NCBI RefSeq assembly: GCF_011799805.1
Contig: NZ_WXUB01000001.1
Location: forward strand, 992,001 to 1,056,000
DNA: 64,000 bases
Direction of reading: 5' to 3'
Source: Maribellus sediminis
Lineage (GTDB): Bacteria; Bacteroidota; Bacteroidia; Bacteroidales; Prolixibacteraceae
Both the position numbers and the translations under genes were made by a program. Every line of letters starts with the position of its first letter. Within the stretch, counting starts at the first letter, position 1. A model generated the notes under the pieces. That model ran no database searches, was not told the DNA's origin, and was given only the letters and a program-made list of their open reading frames with translations. This document shows positions 38,501 to 46,099 of the stretch, one piece after another.

Positions 38501-38793
38501 CTAAATGGCATTAATAATAGAGTAAGTACGATGTAGGTTGAGCGGATTTCTTTAAAATTAAAAATCCTTCGGCTTAAATCGTAGGCCAGGTTTTTATTTT
38601 GACTGGCCATAAAGAGTGTAATCAAAACCGGAGCCAGTAAGCCTAAAAATGCAATTATGCTGGCCAGTGATTGTGGTGCTGAACCATTGTTTTCGATGTG
38701 ACTTATATGGCCTGCCAGAATCCATAATATCCATGGAATTAGTGTTGCCAGACCATAAAATAAAGCTGTTTTGTTGTAAATCCTGGTGTTCAT
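35590..38793 (-). CDS. CPBP intramembrane protease-like domain fused to a TonB-dependent receptor
   Basis: A 1067-residue protein with two parts. Residues 1-270 are a multi-pass CPBP (CAAX protease/bacteriocin-processing) domain: Glu142-Glu143 in LLEELAWHSYG, His175 in WGIWHVPL, and His229..Asn236 in IFHIAAGFFNE. All are the usual catalytic positions, although the Arg of EExxxR is replaced. Residues 281-311 then look like an internal signal peptide ending in GSLSAQ. From 315 there is a complete CarboxypepD_reg-plug-barrel receptor ending YKIEF. An inner membrane protease and an outer membrane barrel cannot stay joined in place, so cleavage at the internal signal is likely. No in-frame start codon precedes the internal signal peptide. 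It is paralogous to 28715-31084 in the receptor part. Confidence 0.82.
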   Translation of the reverse strand: MNTRIYNKTALFYGLATLIPWILWILAGHISHIENNGSAPQSLASIIAFLGLLAPVLITLFMASQNKNLAYDLSRRIFNFKEIRSTYIVLTLLLMPFSILLAQAVSLMFGYSIDQFQFAKSFSFTSGVFPVWVMLIVAPLLEELAWHSYGTDSLRVRFNLFTTSLLFALFWGIWHVPLSGIKDYYHSNLVEAGWIYSLNFIVSLFPFVLIMNWIYYKANRNIILPVIFHIAAGFFNEIFAAHPMSKVIQTGLLILFALYIVVNDKSFFFSKEIKTASSISRTVWVNRTSKLIVAFMFLGLLLVESTGSLSAQNVTQTINGKVFDDITNETLPFASIVVKGSEPLIGTVSDTEGNFILKNVPVGRQILSISMVGYDTYEMKELLVSSGQEINLTIGMQQSNAELDEVVVRVNKSTPLNSMATLSSRQFTVEETQRYAGGLDDPARLTASFAGVANPSISDNGISVRGNNPDGLLWRIDGVEVPNPNHFANLTIAGGGLMSAISNQMMANSDFYTGAFPAEYGNASSGVFDIKLREGNRNKRQYAFEAGILGVGAMAQGPFKKGTDATYIVNYRNSTMALLAPLLPDDAGVLRYQDLSFKTNFPTKNSGTFTLWGIGTIDGVNMDAADSIDWESDFDRDNSETSIYMFATALSHKINLPGNAFLKTTVSYSGSGLEFEEQRLDFNLQPHPQSKAQNTTSQITVQSDFTKRFNETHSNKTGVRYSHLSFDIDVAESLAEGENPTQIANQTGSTDFVQFYTQSKINLSQSLVLNAGVNAQYLLLNDNFSIEPRIGLKYNINNKHSLGLAYGIHSRLEQLPVYFVSANGSTPNKDLDFMKSAHYVFSYQAKLADNLHLRIEPYFQQLKDVPVSPDGYISTLNNNNTLFFNEVLVSKGKGRNVGIDFTLEKFLSRGYYYMLTASVFDSKYTAADGIERNTRFNRNYVFNLMAGKEWQTAKNNILSANVRLNYLGGNRIEPIDMDASLQQHDVVYGETNGNIAFSQKHDDLPVVSFTLSYRKNKAKYSSVWSLQVLNANGSEEYSNDFYNLKTNQIDTKYDGLVIPNLSYKIEF

Positions 38794-38881
38794 AATTTCG
38801 CGTTTTAAAATTGTTTCTGAGGCAAAGATTTATCAAAAACAAAGGCGCATCGCCCAAACGTGAAAGGCTGAACTTTTTTGA

Positions 38882-38905
38882 GGTACAAACATACAGGAGT
38901 GTACC
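38882..38905. promoter_or_regulatory. Inverted repeat upstream of the CPBP-TonB gene
   Basis: GGTACA and TGTACC, 12 bases apart, lie about 90 bases before the start at 38793 and could be an operator. No further support. Confidence 0.3.
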
Positions 38906-38976
38906 CTAAATAGGTTGTGAATGAGCGTTTTGGCTGATTTTTGCTAAAATGTAATTTTTAAACTGAAAAATGTGAT

Positions 38977-40098
38977 TCAGGACTTTAATCCTGAAATGTA
39001 TTGCGAAGGAGTGACTGATTTGTGTTTCCTGAAAACATTGTTAAACGACGATTTTGAATTAAACCCCGAATCGAGCGCATGTGCCAGCAGACTAAAATTT
39101 TTATTGGATTGAACCCGCTGAATAAATTCTTCAACACGATACTTATTTACAAAATCGTGAAAGTTTACCTGCTCGTATTGGTTAATGATTTGCGATAGAT
39201 GATTCGAAGACAATGATAAAGTGTTCGCCAGTTCGCTTAAAGTTAGTTTGGGATTTAAATAGGGTTTTTCTTTTTGCATTAATTCCAGCAATTCACTGTG
39301 TTTCTGGATAGCTAATTCCTGTTTTAATCCCGATCTTTTGTATTCGCTTTCAGTCCTCAGCAAGTCAATTTCATTTTTCACAGTATTGGAAAAAAGGTCC
39401 TGTTGCCGTATTCCCGAATATCCGATAAATACCACAAATGCCACAATAATTGAATAGAATAAAATGTCGGCGTTAAACGGAAACTGAAGGCCCAGCATTT
39501 CGCGCATGATGGTAACTGCAGCGGCCGTTATAAACACAGAGCCAATTCCAAGAATCGCAAAACGCAGCCAATTCATATCGATGCGGTTACTGTACGAGTA
39601 ATTATCCTCAACAATTTTATGTCTTTTCAGCAACATTCTGTAGGCTAAAATTGCATAGGCGATTCCTGATATAATGAAGGATAGAAGAAGAATTGTTGAA
39701 AAAAGGCCGTAATCGTCAATCAGGCCTTTGTCAACCTGAACTTTTTCGTCGGCGGTGTATGTAAAATAGAAGGGCATCATTAGCAGGTAAGAAACCAGTG
39801 CCGGGGCAAAATGGATATAATCTCTTTTTTGTATGTGTTTTTTACTCTTTAACGAATACCGAACATAGAGGTACAAAAAAGGGCCGTATAAAAGCGGGAA
39901 AGGCGCGGTAATTCCAATCAGGTGAGGATATAAATCCCAGTATCCCTTATAATTTAGAAAATACCCGGTAAGATGAATTCCGATAACGACCAGCCACAAC
40001 GATAGTATGTTGTCGGTAAGCACTTTGTCTCTTTTCGAAAACAAAAGAATCCCTAAAAAGAAAGAAAGTATTATGCCGATATTTAATACAATTTCCAT
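38977..40098 (-). CDS. Membrane-anchored AraC-family regulator, copy 2
   Basis: A 373-residue protein with about seven membrane segments (residues 1-230) and a C-terminal AraC domain: LTLSELANTLSLSSNHLSQIIN..VNFHDFVNKYRVEEFI and ALDSGFNSKSSFNNVFRKHKSVTP. It is the same architecture as the 33503 and 40273 genes. It precedes the CPBP-TonB/DUF2807 unit on the same strand with a 183-base gap, which suggests that unit as target. A small TTCAGGA/TCCTGAA hairpin overlaps its stop codon (38976-38995). Confidence 0.9.
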   Translation of the reverse strand: MEIVLNIGIILSFFLGILLFSKRDKVLTDNILSLWLVVIGIHLTGYFLNYKGYWDLYPHLIGITAPFPLLYGPFLYLYVRYSLKSKKHIQKRDYIHFAPALVSYLLMMPFYFTYTADEKVQVDKGLIDDYGLFSTILLLSFIISGIAYAILAYRMLLKRHKIVEDNYSYSNRIDMNWLRFAILGIGSVFITAAAVTIMREMLGLQFPFNADILFYSIIVAFVVFIGYSGIRQQDLFSNTVKNEIDLLRTESEYKRSGLKQELAIQKHSELLELMQKEKPYLNPKLTLSELANTLSLSSNHLSQIINQYEQVNFHDFVNKYRVEEFIQRVQSNKNFSLLAHALDSGFNSKSSFNNVFRKHKSVTPSQYISGLKS

Positions 40099-40272
40099 GT
40101 CTTGCCAGATTAAAACTTACAGCTAGCTTGTATTCGAAAAATGTTATACCGCTCGTTTGAAATATAAGGATAATAAATTTACAAATTTTGTGCTGGCTAA
40201 TTTTTTTGATTTGATAGCAAATGCATCAGGTCTCTTAAGAATAAAGTAATTTGAAATCATTTGAACTGCTTT

Positions 40273-41415
40273 TTATGCCACAGACAGTGATTTTTGTTTG
40301 CGGTATTCAGTGGGTGTAAATCCCGTGTGTTTCTTAAACGCTGTATTAAACGATGATTTTGAGTTAAATCCCACTTCGTATAAAATCTCCAAAACAGTGT
40401 ATTCTTTTCTGTCGGGAGAAGTAAGTAATTCCATTGCTTTTTCAATTCGGTATTCATTTACAAAATCGAAAAAGTGTTTGTTAAGGTGGTGATTGATCAA
40501 TATCGAGAGTTCGCGACTGGGAATATGGCATTCTTTGGCAAGCGTATGAAGTGTTAAGGCGGGATCCAAAAATGGCTCATCACTTGCCATAACTTTTTGA
40601 ACCTGTTCAATTTGGGCCTTTATTTCCGGTTCAAAATCCAATTCGTTCTGGAACCGTGAATTTTTTACCAGTTTTTTTACCGGTGGCTGGGCGTTTACTT
40701 CATCGATAAACAACTCGGGAGAACGAAGGCCGCTGAATATCAGCCAGCAAAATAGAAACAGAACAGTGCTGATTACAACATAAGAGAAAAAGGACAAGCT
40801 CTGTATTTGCAGTACAAACTTGGTAAGAATATTTATGAACGATAAAAGAAATAAAATACCAACTCCAACTATCAGGTTTCTGAGATAGGCGTATCGCGTT
40901 GTGTTTGTATTTGAATAATTCTCGAAGAATATTTGTTTGTGCTTTCGTAACTCGCGAAACGATAAGAACAGGTAAGTATACATTTGAATATAAAGAATGG
41001 AATAAAAAATTAACCCCACTTTATATTCAATCTCTTCAGGTATGTCGCCCTTTTGAACTTCGGTAATAATTAAAATAATAATAACGATATTGGTAATTAC
41101 AAATACCGTTAGATGCATCAAATCCTTCGCCTTGAATTTACTGTCTGGAAACAGGAAAGTCTTGATATGAAAGTAGAGAGCAGGTGCTGCCAGATAAATG
41201 GAGGTTTGTATAAATACGGTAATATTTTCGGAAAAAGGATTTAATATAAACTTGGCAAAATAGTCGAGCACATTTAAAGCCAGAAGAGCAATAAACAGGG
41301 CAATAAAATAATTACTCGATTTTTGTCCGTCTTTTTTAATAACGAGGTAAATGGCAAATAAAAAGGCCTGAAATCCGGCCAGTAACTCAATGGCATGTAA
41401 AAGTGTTATTTCCAT
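40273..41415 (-). CDS. Membrane-anchored AraC-family regulator, copy 3
   Basis: A 380-residue protein with about seven membrane segments, then an AraC DNA-binding domain: LTLHTLAKECHIPSRELSILIN..HFFDFVNEYRIEKAMELL and EVGFNSKSSFNTAFKKHTGFTPTEY. It lies between a CPBP protease gene (upstream) and AraC copy 2 (downstream), all on the minus strand. The helix-turn-helix parts of copies 2 and 3 share FNSKSSFN and are closer to each other than to copy 1. Confidence 0.9.
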   Translation of the reverse strand: MEITLLHAIELLAGFQAFLFAIYLVIKKDGQKSSNYFIALFIALLALNVLDYFAKFILNPFSENITVFIQTSIYLAAPALYFHIKTFLFPDSKFKAKDLMHLTVFVITNIVIIILIITEVQKGDIPEEIEYKVGLIFYSILYIQMYTYLFLSFRELRKHKQIFFENYSNTNTTRYAYLRNLIVGVGILFLLSFINILTKFVLQIQSLSFFSYVVISTVLFLFCWLIFSGLRSPELFIDEVNAQPPVKKLVKNSRFQNELDFEPEIKAQIEQVQKVMASDEPFLDPALTLHTLAKECHIPSRELSILINHHLNKHFFDFVNEYRIEKAMELLTSPDRKEYTVLEILYEVGFNSKSSFNTAFKKHTGFTPTEYRKQKSLSVA

Positions 41416-41535
41416 TTATTTGTCAATTGCTAGTCAGGTATCTACAATAATACAAATAAATGCTTTGTGGATGAAATTTGTTTAGTTAGTCCAATCTCTT
41501 CACCCTGTTAAAATGAAATAGTTTGCTCGGGTCAT

Positions 41536-42258
41536 TTAGAGGAATGATAACAGATTTTCAAGAACCCAGTTCGTTATTACCCGTTCTTTATCCAGAAAGA
41601 TCATGGTGATGCCAAACATATCGTAAATTCCATGGGTAAGGACGCCTGCCCAAAGATTCTTCGGATTTTTATACAGAATAAATCCAAAAATTAGCGCAAC
41701 AAAAAAGGTGGATACAATACCGGAAATTCCCTGGTAAGTATGCGCAAAACCAAATACCACCGACGAAACGATAATGGCTGCAAACCAGGCCTTCTTTGAT
41801 TCTCCAAATATTATTGCCAGCCTTTTGGTCATGTATCCCCGAAAAAGAAACTCTTCTCCAAAAGCGGCAACCACCCACATTATCAAAATAAAAATGACAT
41901 AATTCGCTACGTTTCCCTTAATTCCTTCAAACGAAGAAAGATCTGTTGAACCGTAATAAAATTCGATAACTGGTTGAAACAGAAAATCATTTACAAGAAT
42001 TATTAAAGCCGTGTAAAACACTGCTTTTCCCAATGTCTTAAAGAATGGATTTCGTTGAAAGCCAAAATAGCTCCATTTCCATTTTATTGCCCAAAGTGTG
42101 AAAAGCGCAATTATAAATCCTAAGATTGTTCCGTAATTGCTTGTGATTACTGATAAAGTGAAAATTACCGAGGTTGCAGTTATTACTGTAAATGGCGAAG
42201 TCATAACCGCTGCCAGCCGTTCGCGTATTGTCAAGGTATTTGTTTTATTCGTTTCCAT
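41536..42258 (-). CDS. CPBP-family intramembrane metalloprotease
   Basis: A 240-residue multi-pass membrane protein. The CPBP motifs are intact: EExxxR in FGEEFLFRGYM, the FxxxH motif in VVFGFAHTYQG, and HGIYD near the end. Family members are Rce1-like glutamate proteases, some acting in bacteriocin processing or self-immunity. Its start overlaps the end of the upstream gene by 14 bases, so translation is probably coupled. Substrate unknown. Confidence 0.9.
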   Translation of the reverse strand: METNKTNTLTIRERLAAVMTSPFTVITATSVIFTLSVITSNYGTILGFIIALFTLWAIKWKWSYFGFQRNPFFKTLGKAVFYTALIILVNDFLFQPVIEFYYGSTDLSSFEGIKGNVANYVIFILIMWVVAAFGEEFLFRGYMTKRLAIIFGESKKAWFAAIIVSSVVFGFAHTYQGISGIVSTFFVALIFGFILYKNPKNLWAGVLTHGIYDMFGITMIFLDKERVITNWVLENLLSFL

Positions 42259-42925
42259 TTTTTATTACTTTTTCTATTTCATTTACTAATTCCAGGTTGT
42301 TTTCAAGTGCCTGCTTGTATATTTTTATGTTTTGCTGATAAAAAGAAATTATCCCCAGGTACATATTGGTGAACTCCAAACTTTTGTAGCATTCATCATC
42401 GATAAATTCGCGTTTAAGAATGTGGTAATTTTTATAGATAATAGGGAAACCATAATCGTTCATATGGTTCAGGTAAAACTGTTCCACATTTTTTACTTCG
42501 TGCAAGAGGCTGTAATACGAGCTAATGGCTTCTTTAACCCGGTAATTTGCAATTAAATTCAGGTTGCCACTGTTAATAATATCGTCGTAGGTATCGTCAG
42601 CGGGGGTGAACCATTCCAAAAACAAGATCTCACCGATAATTTCATCAGCCATTTCTCGGGTGAGAGCATTATTATCGTAGTCCGTTTTCTTCAGTACTTC
42701 CAATAAACCATCCGTCTTTATCTGAGTACGTTGTATTAAAGAATCCAGATCGTCTTTATCCGATAAAAGGTTGGCATAAAAGCCGTTTAAATACTTTTGT
42801 TCAAGTTTTGAATTCGAGTTATCTTCGCGCCAGTTGTTTAACAGAAAACCTGCTGTTACCCCAATAAAAACTACCAGTAATTCAATCAGGTAATAGAACC
42901 AGTTAATTTTTTTCCTTTTCGCCAT
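42245..42925 (-). CDS. DUF6090-like single-pass membrane protein
   Basis: About 226 residues from the ATG at 42925 (MAKRKK); the longer frame starts at TTG. One N-terminal membrane helix has the signature LIELLVVFIGVTAGFLLNNWRED. This resembles the IGILIALQINNWNE segment of DUF6090 proteins that are abundant in Bacteroidota. A helical extracytoplasmic domain of about 190 residues follows. It overlaps the CPBP protease gene by 14 bases and forms a two-gene unit with it. The family has no known function. A conserved 95-base element lies directly upstream. Confidence 0.75.
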   Translation of the reverse strand: MAKRKKINWFYYLIELLVVFIGVTAGFLLNNWREDNSNSKLEQKYLNGFYANLLSDKDDLDSLIQRTQIKTDGLLEVLKKTDYDNNALTREMADEIIGEILFLEWFTPADDTYDDIINSGNLNLIANYRVKEAISSYYSLLHEVKNVEQFYLNHMNDYGFPIIYKNYHILKREFIDDECYKSLEFTNMYLGIISFYQQNIKIYKQALENNLELVNEIEKVIKNGNE

Positions 42926-42981
42926 TTGCAATCTTCGTTTCAGTTTACATCAGCAAAAGTGCAGTAATGCGTTTTCTTATA

Positions 42982-43074
42982 CGACCGAATACATAAAGTC
43001 GAACTATTTAATGAATTCCGAATAGGTTCGATTATTTTGAAAGAAACAGTTCGACTTTGTTTTAAGTGACAGAT
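42982..43074 (-). repeat. Conserved intergenic element, copy B
   Basis: This is the homologue of 31962-32057, placed upstream of the DUF6090-like/CPBP unit. It contains a 14-of-15-bp inverted repeat, AAAGTCGAACTATTT (42995-43009) with AAACAGTTCGACTTT (43044-43058), and a further GGTTCGA box between the arms. Confidence 0.6.
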
Positions 43075-43110
43075 TGCTAGGTTAGTGTAGTGTTTTGTAC
43101 ACCGGTTTCA

Positions 43111-43300
43111 GCAGTTCGGAGCCGATTTACAATTAAAGTGGTGCTAATTAACAATCCGGAAATTCCGTCACAGTTTTGCGGAAAACCGGCCAATACTGCT
43201 AGATGCAGTTCAGGCCAATCAGATTTACGATGCAGTCGGAACACAGGTATTTAAATTACCAACGACACATGAAAGAATACTGGCAGAAATAATTTTATAA
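43111..43300 (+). pseudogene. Decayed 3' end of a molybdenum hydroxylase (IorB/xanthine dehydrogenase-like) gene
   Basis: Two overlapping frames together resemble the C-terminus of aldehyde oxidase/xanthine dehydrogenase large subunits. The first (from 43111) reads FTIKVVLINNPEIPSQF..GKP, like the usual V..I..PE.P.G.GEP. After a one-base shift near 43180 the second reads PILLDAVQANQIYDAVG and VFKLPTTHERILAEI up to a TAA at 43298. This matches the family's closing PP..A.A.ANAI..A.G..+..LP.TPER pattern. There is no start and no upstream domain, so it is a remnant. The identification is from memory of the family pattern. Confidence 0.45.
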
Positions 43301-43695
43301 CATGGAAAATAGTGGCTTCAAAAAATAGATGAATTTGAGTGCTACACTTTTTTTAGTTTTCGTTTTTTACTTTTTACGTTTTTCATAGTCAAACAATACA
43401 TATTCGATAAGCAAATTGCTGTGAATCGACTGTAACAGGTAGATGAGCTTATTGGATTTAGATAAAAGACAGTGAAAAAGTTGATTGTTCTCTGAAGGTA
43501 AAAGTGGGAGGTGACAGTGATTTATCTGACAAAGTGTGCGACCGAACAATTTTTTAAATCACATGAATCAAACAGAGATAGATTATAAATCGACGAAAGA
43601 AGGAATATTAAACTGGTCACATATTGTTCAACCAGAGGAATATTTATTCAATTATAAATTTCAAATTAATATCAATCTAAACTAAATTGAAGAAC
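43301..43695. other. Intergenic AT-rich region
   Basis: No intact gene. It must contain the promoter of the gene at 43696. Parts may be further remnants of the decayed gene upstream; nothing more was recognised. Confidence 0.4.
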
Positions 43696-44208
43696 ATGAA
43701 AAAGAATCTTAAAAAAATGCAGATGAATCGCTTTAATTTTTTGCGGTTGTTGTCTTTTGTTTTTGGCTTTTTACTCATTATTCCTGTAATGGCAAATGCT
43801 CAGTCGGGTAAAGCCAATTTTTCCGGAAGTTGGACTTTAAATGAATCAAAAAGTAAAATGGGCGAAGGAGGCCGGAGATTTGGTGGTGGCGACTTTGTTG
43901 TTAAGCAAGAAGCCAATCTTCTTTCAGTTGAAAGAAGCTTTAATGATCAGAGCTTCACCAGTAAGTACACGCTTGACGGAAAAGAAAGTGTGAACTCTTT
44001 TGGAAGAGGTGAAAGCAAATCAACAGCAAAATGGTCTGCTGATGGTAAATCGCTTACTATTGTTACAAAGATGAACTTCAATGGTTCCGAAAGAACATCA
44101 ACCCAGGTTTGGACATTGAGCGATTCGAAAGTACTGTCTATTGAATCAACAAGGCAAAACAGGGATGGAGATACGGTTAAAACCACGATGGTTTACGACA
44201 AGAAATAA
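43696..44208 (+). CDS. Small secreted beta-rich protein, paralogue of 49918-50385
   Basis: About 170 residues from ATG (the open frame begins at a TTG 9 bases earlier). A signal peptide ends near ANAQ (about residue 36). The mature part begins FSGSWTLNESKSKMGEG, contains KYTLDGKESVN and KWSADGKSLTI, and ends MVYDKK. The alternating pattern suggests a lipocalin- or fatty-acid-binding-like barrel; this is inference. The protein at 49918 has the same blocks (LSGNWKLNTSKSKLGE, KYTLDGKECVN, VYDKK). Role unknown. Confidence 0.8.
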   Translation: MKKNLKKMQMNRFNFLRLLSFVFGFLLIIPVMANAQSGKANFSGSWTLNESKSKMGEGGRRFGGGDFVVKQEANLLSVERSFNDQSFTSKYTLDGKESVNSFGRGESKSTAKWSADGKSLTIVTKMNFNGSERTSTQVWTLSDSKVLSIESTRQNRDGDTVKTTMVYDKK

Positions 44209-44229
44209 TTTTTCTCTGAATAGTAAAAG

Positions 44230-44257
44230 AGACCTCTAGAACAGAGGTCTTTTTTTA
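44230..44257 (+). terminator. Terminator after the 43696 gene
   Basis: AGACCTCT/AGAGGTCT (44230-44237 with 44243-44250) is followed by seven T. Confidence 0.85.
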
Positions 44258-44318
44258 TTCCTTTTCATAAGTAGTTTATTTATAATTTTGAAGGAAAGAA
44301 TTTTCACTGATAAAGATT

Positions 44319-45071
44319 ATGGCGAATAAGAAGCTATCCGATTCTTCATTGAACTATCCACCTTCGAGGAGTAAAAATGTATTTACCGATGCGTGGCATT
44401 TTCTTATTCATTCGCCAAAAATCAATACGCTTGTAAAAACCGATACCGAGGAAAAAAGGCAGGAATATAACCAGCGGGTTATGCAACGGGTGGGTGTTCA
44501 AATCGATAAAAACAGGGTGCTGAATATTCATCAGATTGGCGTGAATGCACCGGTGAGTTATGTTTTCAACGAGCTCCTGAACTGGAACGGCGATTCAACC
44601 TGCTGGCCAAACCATGTTGCCCGTGTGGAACGTATCAACAACCAGCTCGAGCAGATCAGAATTCTGCCTTTTGGCTGGTCGAAATATCCTTTTCGGTTTA
44701 TGAAAAGTTTTTTGGGATTGCACATTATTCCATTGTTTTATCTGAAATCGATCCGTTTCAAACAAGTTCCCGATACTTTTGATTTCGATAACGCACGTTA
44801 CCTGCTATATGAATGCAGCGGGGGATATCCGATCGGAATATTTGCCATGTATGTGCGCTCTTCGATTGAGGATTTGGGTGAGACGGCTTCTTCACAACTG
44901 GTCTTTGCAGTTAGTTTTAATTTTTACGGCAACGAAAAACAGCGGAGTAAGCTGGTAAATAAAACATGGGAAGCGGTGCACAACAGGGTTACTGCAAATG
45001 TGCTTAACCGCATAAAGCAGCTCAGCGAGTGGCGGGTCGAAAAAATGAAACGGCAGCTTGAATACCTGTAA
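44319..45071 (+). CDS. Conserved protein, possibly SRPBCC/START-like (250 aa)
   Basis: A soluble 250-residue protein without signal peptide. The middle part (residues 65-225) starts with VLNIHQIGVNAPVSYVFNELLNWNGDSTCWPNHVARVERI. This resembles the opening strand and helix of SRPBCC (polyketide cyclase/START) folds, where a hydrophobic ligand is held. The rest alternates strands and ends with a long helix, as that fold does. The match is weak and the function is not known. It converges on the VTT-domain gene at 45105 and has its own unit after the terminator at 44230-44257. Confidence 0.6.
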   Translation: MANKKLSDSSLNYPPSRSKNVFTDAWHFLIHSPKINTLVKTDTEEKRQEYNQRVMQRVGVQIDKNRVLNIHQIGVNAPVSYVFNELLNWNGDSTCWPNHVARVERINNQLEQIRILPFGWSKYPFRFMKSFLGLHIIPLFYLKSIRFKQVPDTFDFDNARYLLYECSGGYPIGIFAMYVRSSIEDLGETASSQLVFAVSFNFYGNEKQRSKLVNKTWEAVHNRVTANVLNRIKQLSEWRVEKMKRQLEYL

Positions 45072-45104
45072 TTTAATTCGTAAGTGACACGGTTTTATCT
45101 CGTG

Positions 45105-45725
45105 TTAAAGTATCCCGAAGATAATAGATGCGTATAGAATAAAACGCATGTACCGAAAAAGCGACCATAATAAATAGCGCTTAAAATTGTACTTAATCAG
45201 ACCAGATGCCAGGCTCACAATAGAGTGGGGGATTGGCGAAACCGCGCCTAAAAAAACAAAAATGCCCCCCCATTTCCGAAGGTTAATAATGTGCTTTTGT
45301 ATTTTGTTTTCAATGTAATTTTTTACCGATGGAATCAATGACAAGCGGGTACCAAGGAAGTAGGCAATTATACCACCAACATAGGATAACGAAGCCAGGG
45401 TGAACAGTGCAACCCACGGAGCATCTAATTTTGAAGCCCATGCAATAAACACCTCAGGAGGTAATAAACCTAAAACGGTCTCAGAAATAAGAAATACAGT
45501 ATAAATTATTTTGGGTGCATAAATGGTAACCAGATTGTTGAGAATGATATTAAAATCTAACAGGAATATTTCCAGGCTTACCAGTAACAGTACAAAAATT
45601 GCGGTAACGCTACCTCCCTTGTAGGCCGTGTTTTTCAGAAAGGAATAAAACCGGGTAATTCTGTAATACCGGTTCAGTATTGCCAGGCGTCTGGGTGAAA
45701 AACTGTAAAGCAAATTTTTTATCAT
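45105..45725 (-). CDS. VTT-domain (DedA-like) membrane protein
   Basis: A 206-residue inner membrane protein with five to six hydrophobic segments. The VTT/DedA core is recognisable in LGLLPPEVFIAWAS, the GGIIAYFLGTRL re-entrant region, and FLGAVSPIPHSIVSLASGLI. Such proteins are lipid scramblases or transporters for undecaprenyl-phosphate or other lipids. It is closer in layout to the YqaA type than to DedA. It converges on the 44319 gene. Confidence 0.8.
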   Translation of the reverse strand: MIKNLLYSFSPRRLAILNRYYRITRFYSFLKNTAYKGGSVTAIFVLLLVSLEIFLLDFNIILNNLVTIYAPKIIYTVFLISETVLGLLPPEVFIAWASKLDAPWVALFTLASLSYVGGIIAYFLGTRLSLIPSVKNYIENKIQKHIINLRKWGGIFVFLGAVSPIPHSIVSLASGLIKYNFKRYLLWSLFRYMRFILYASIIFGIL

Positions 45726-46099
45726 CGTTCAATTTTATCGTGGCTAAAGAATGACTTTTAATAACAAGATTGGTTATTGAAATGTTGCACAGGCATGGCA
45801 TTTCTTTCGAATATTTTCGGATGGCAAATATATTCAGGAAAACCTGGCTTCTGCTGGAAATGAAAAATAATTTGATCGTTGAATACGGGAATTTTCACTT
45901 CGATCTATGAAAACTGCAGCTTTATAATCATCTTTAAGCTCTAACTTAAATCCAACCATCTCATTTATTTCATTTGAAGTAAATGGAGATAAAATCTGGT
46001 ACAATGAAACGAGCATGAGAAAGATTTTCACACATAGTCGAATTAATAAAATCATGCGAGTTCCATCTGTTACGATAATAGATAAACAATTTTAAACAG
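45726..46099. other. Intergenic region between divergent genes
   Basis: About 370 bases, which must hold the promoters for the VTT gene (minus) and the beta-helix gene (plus). No gene, repeat or clear promoter box was recognised. Confidence 0.5.
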
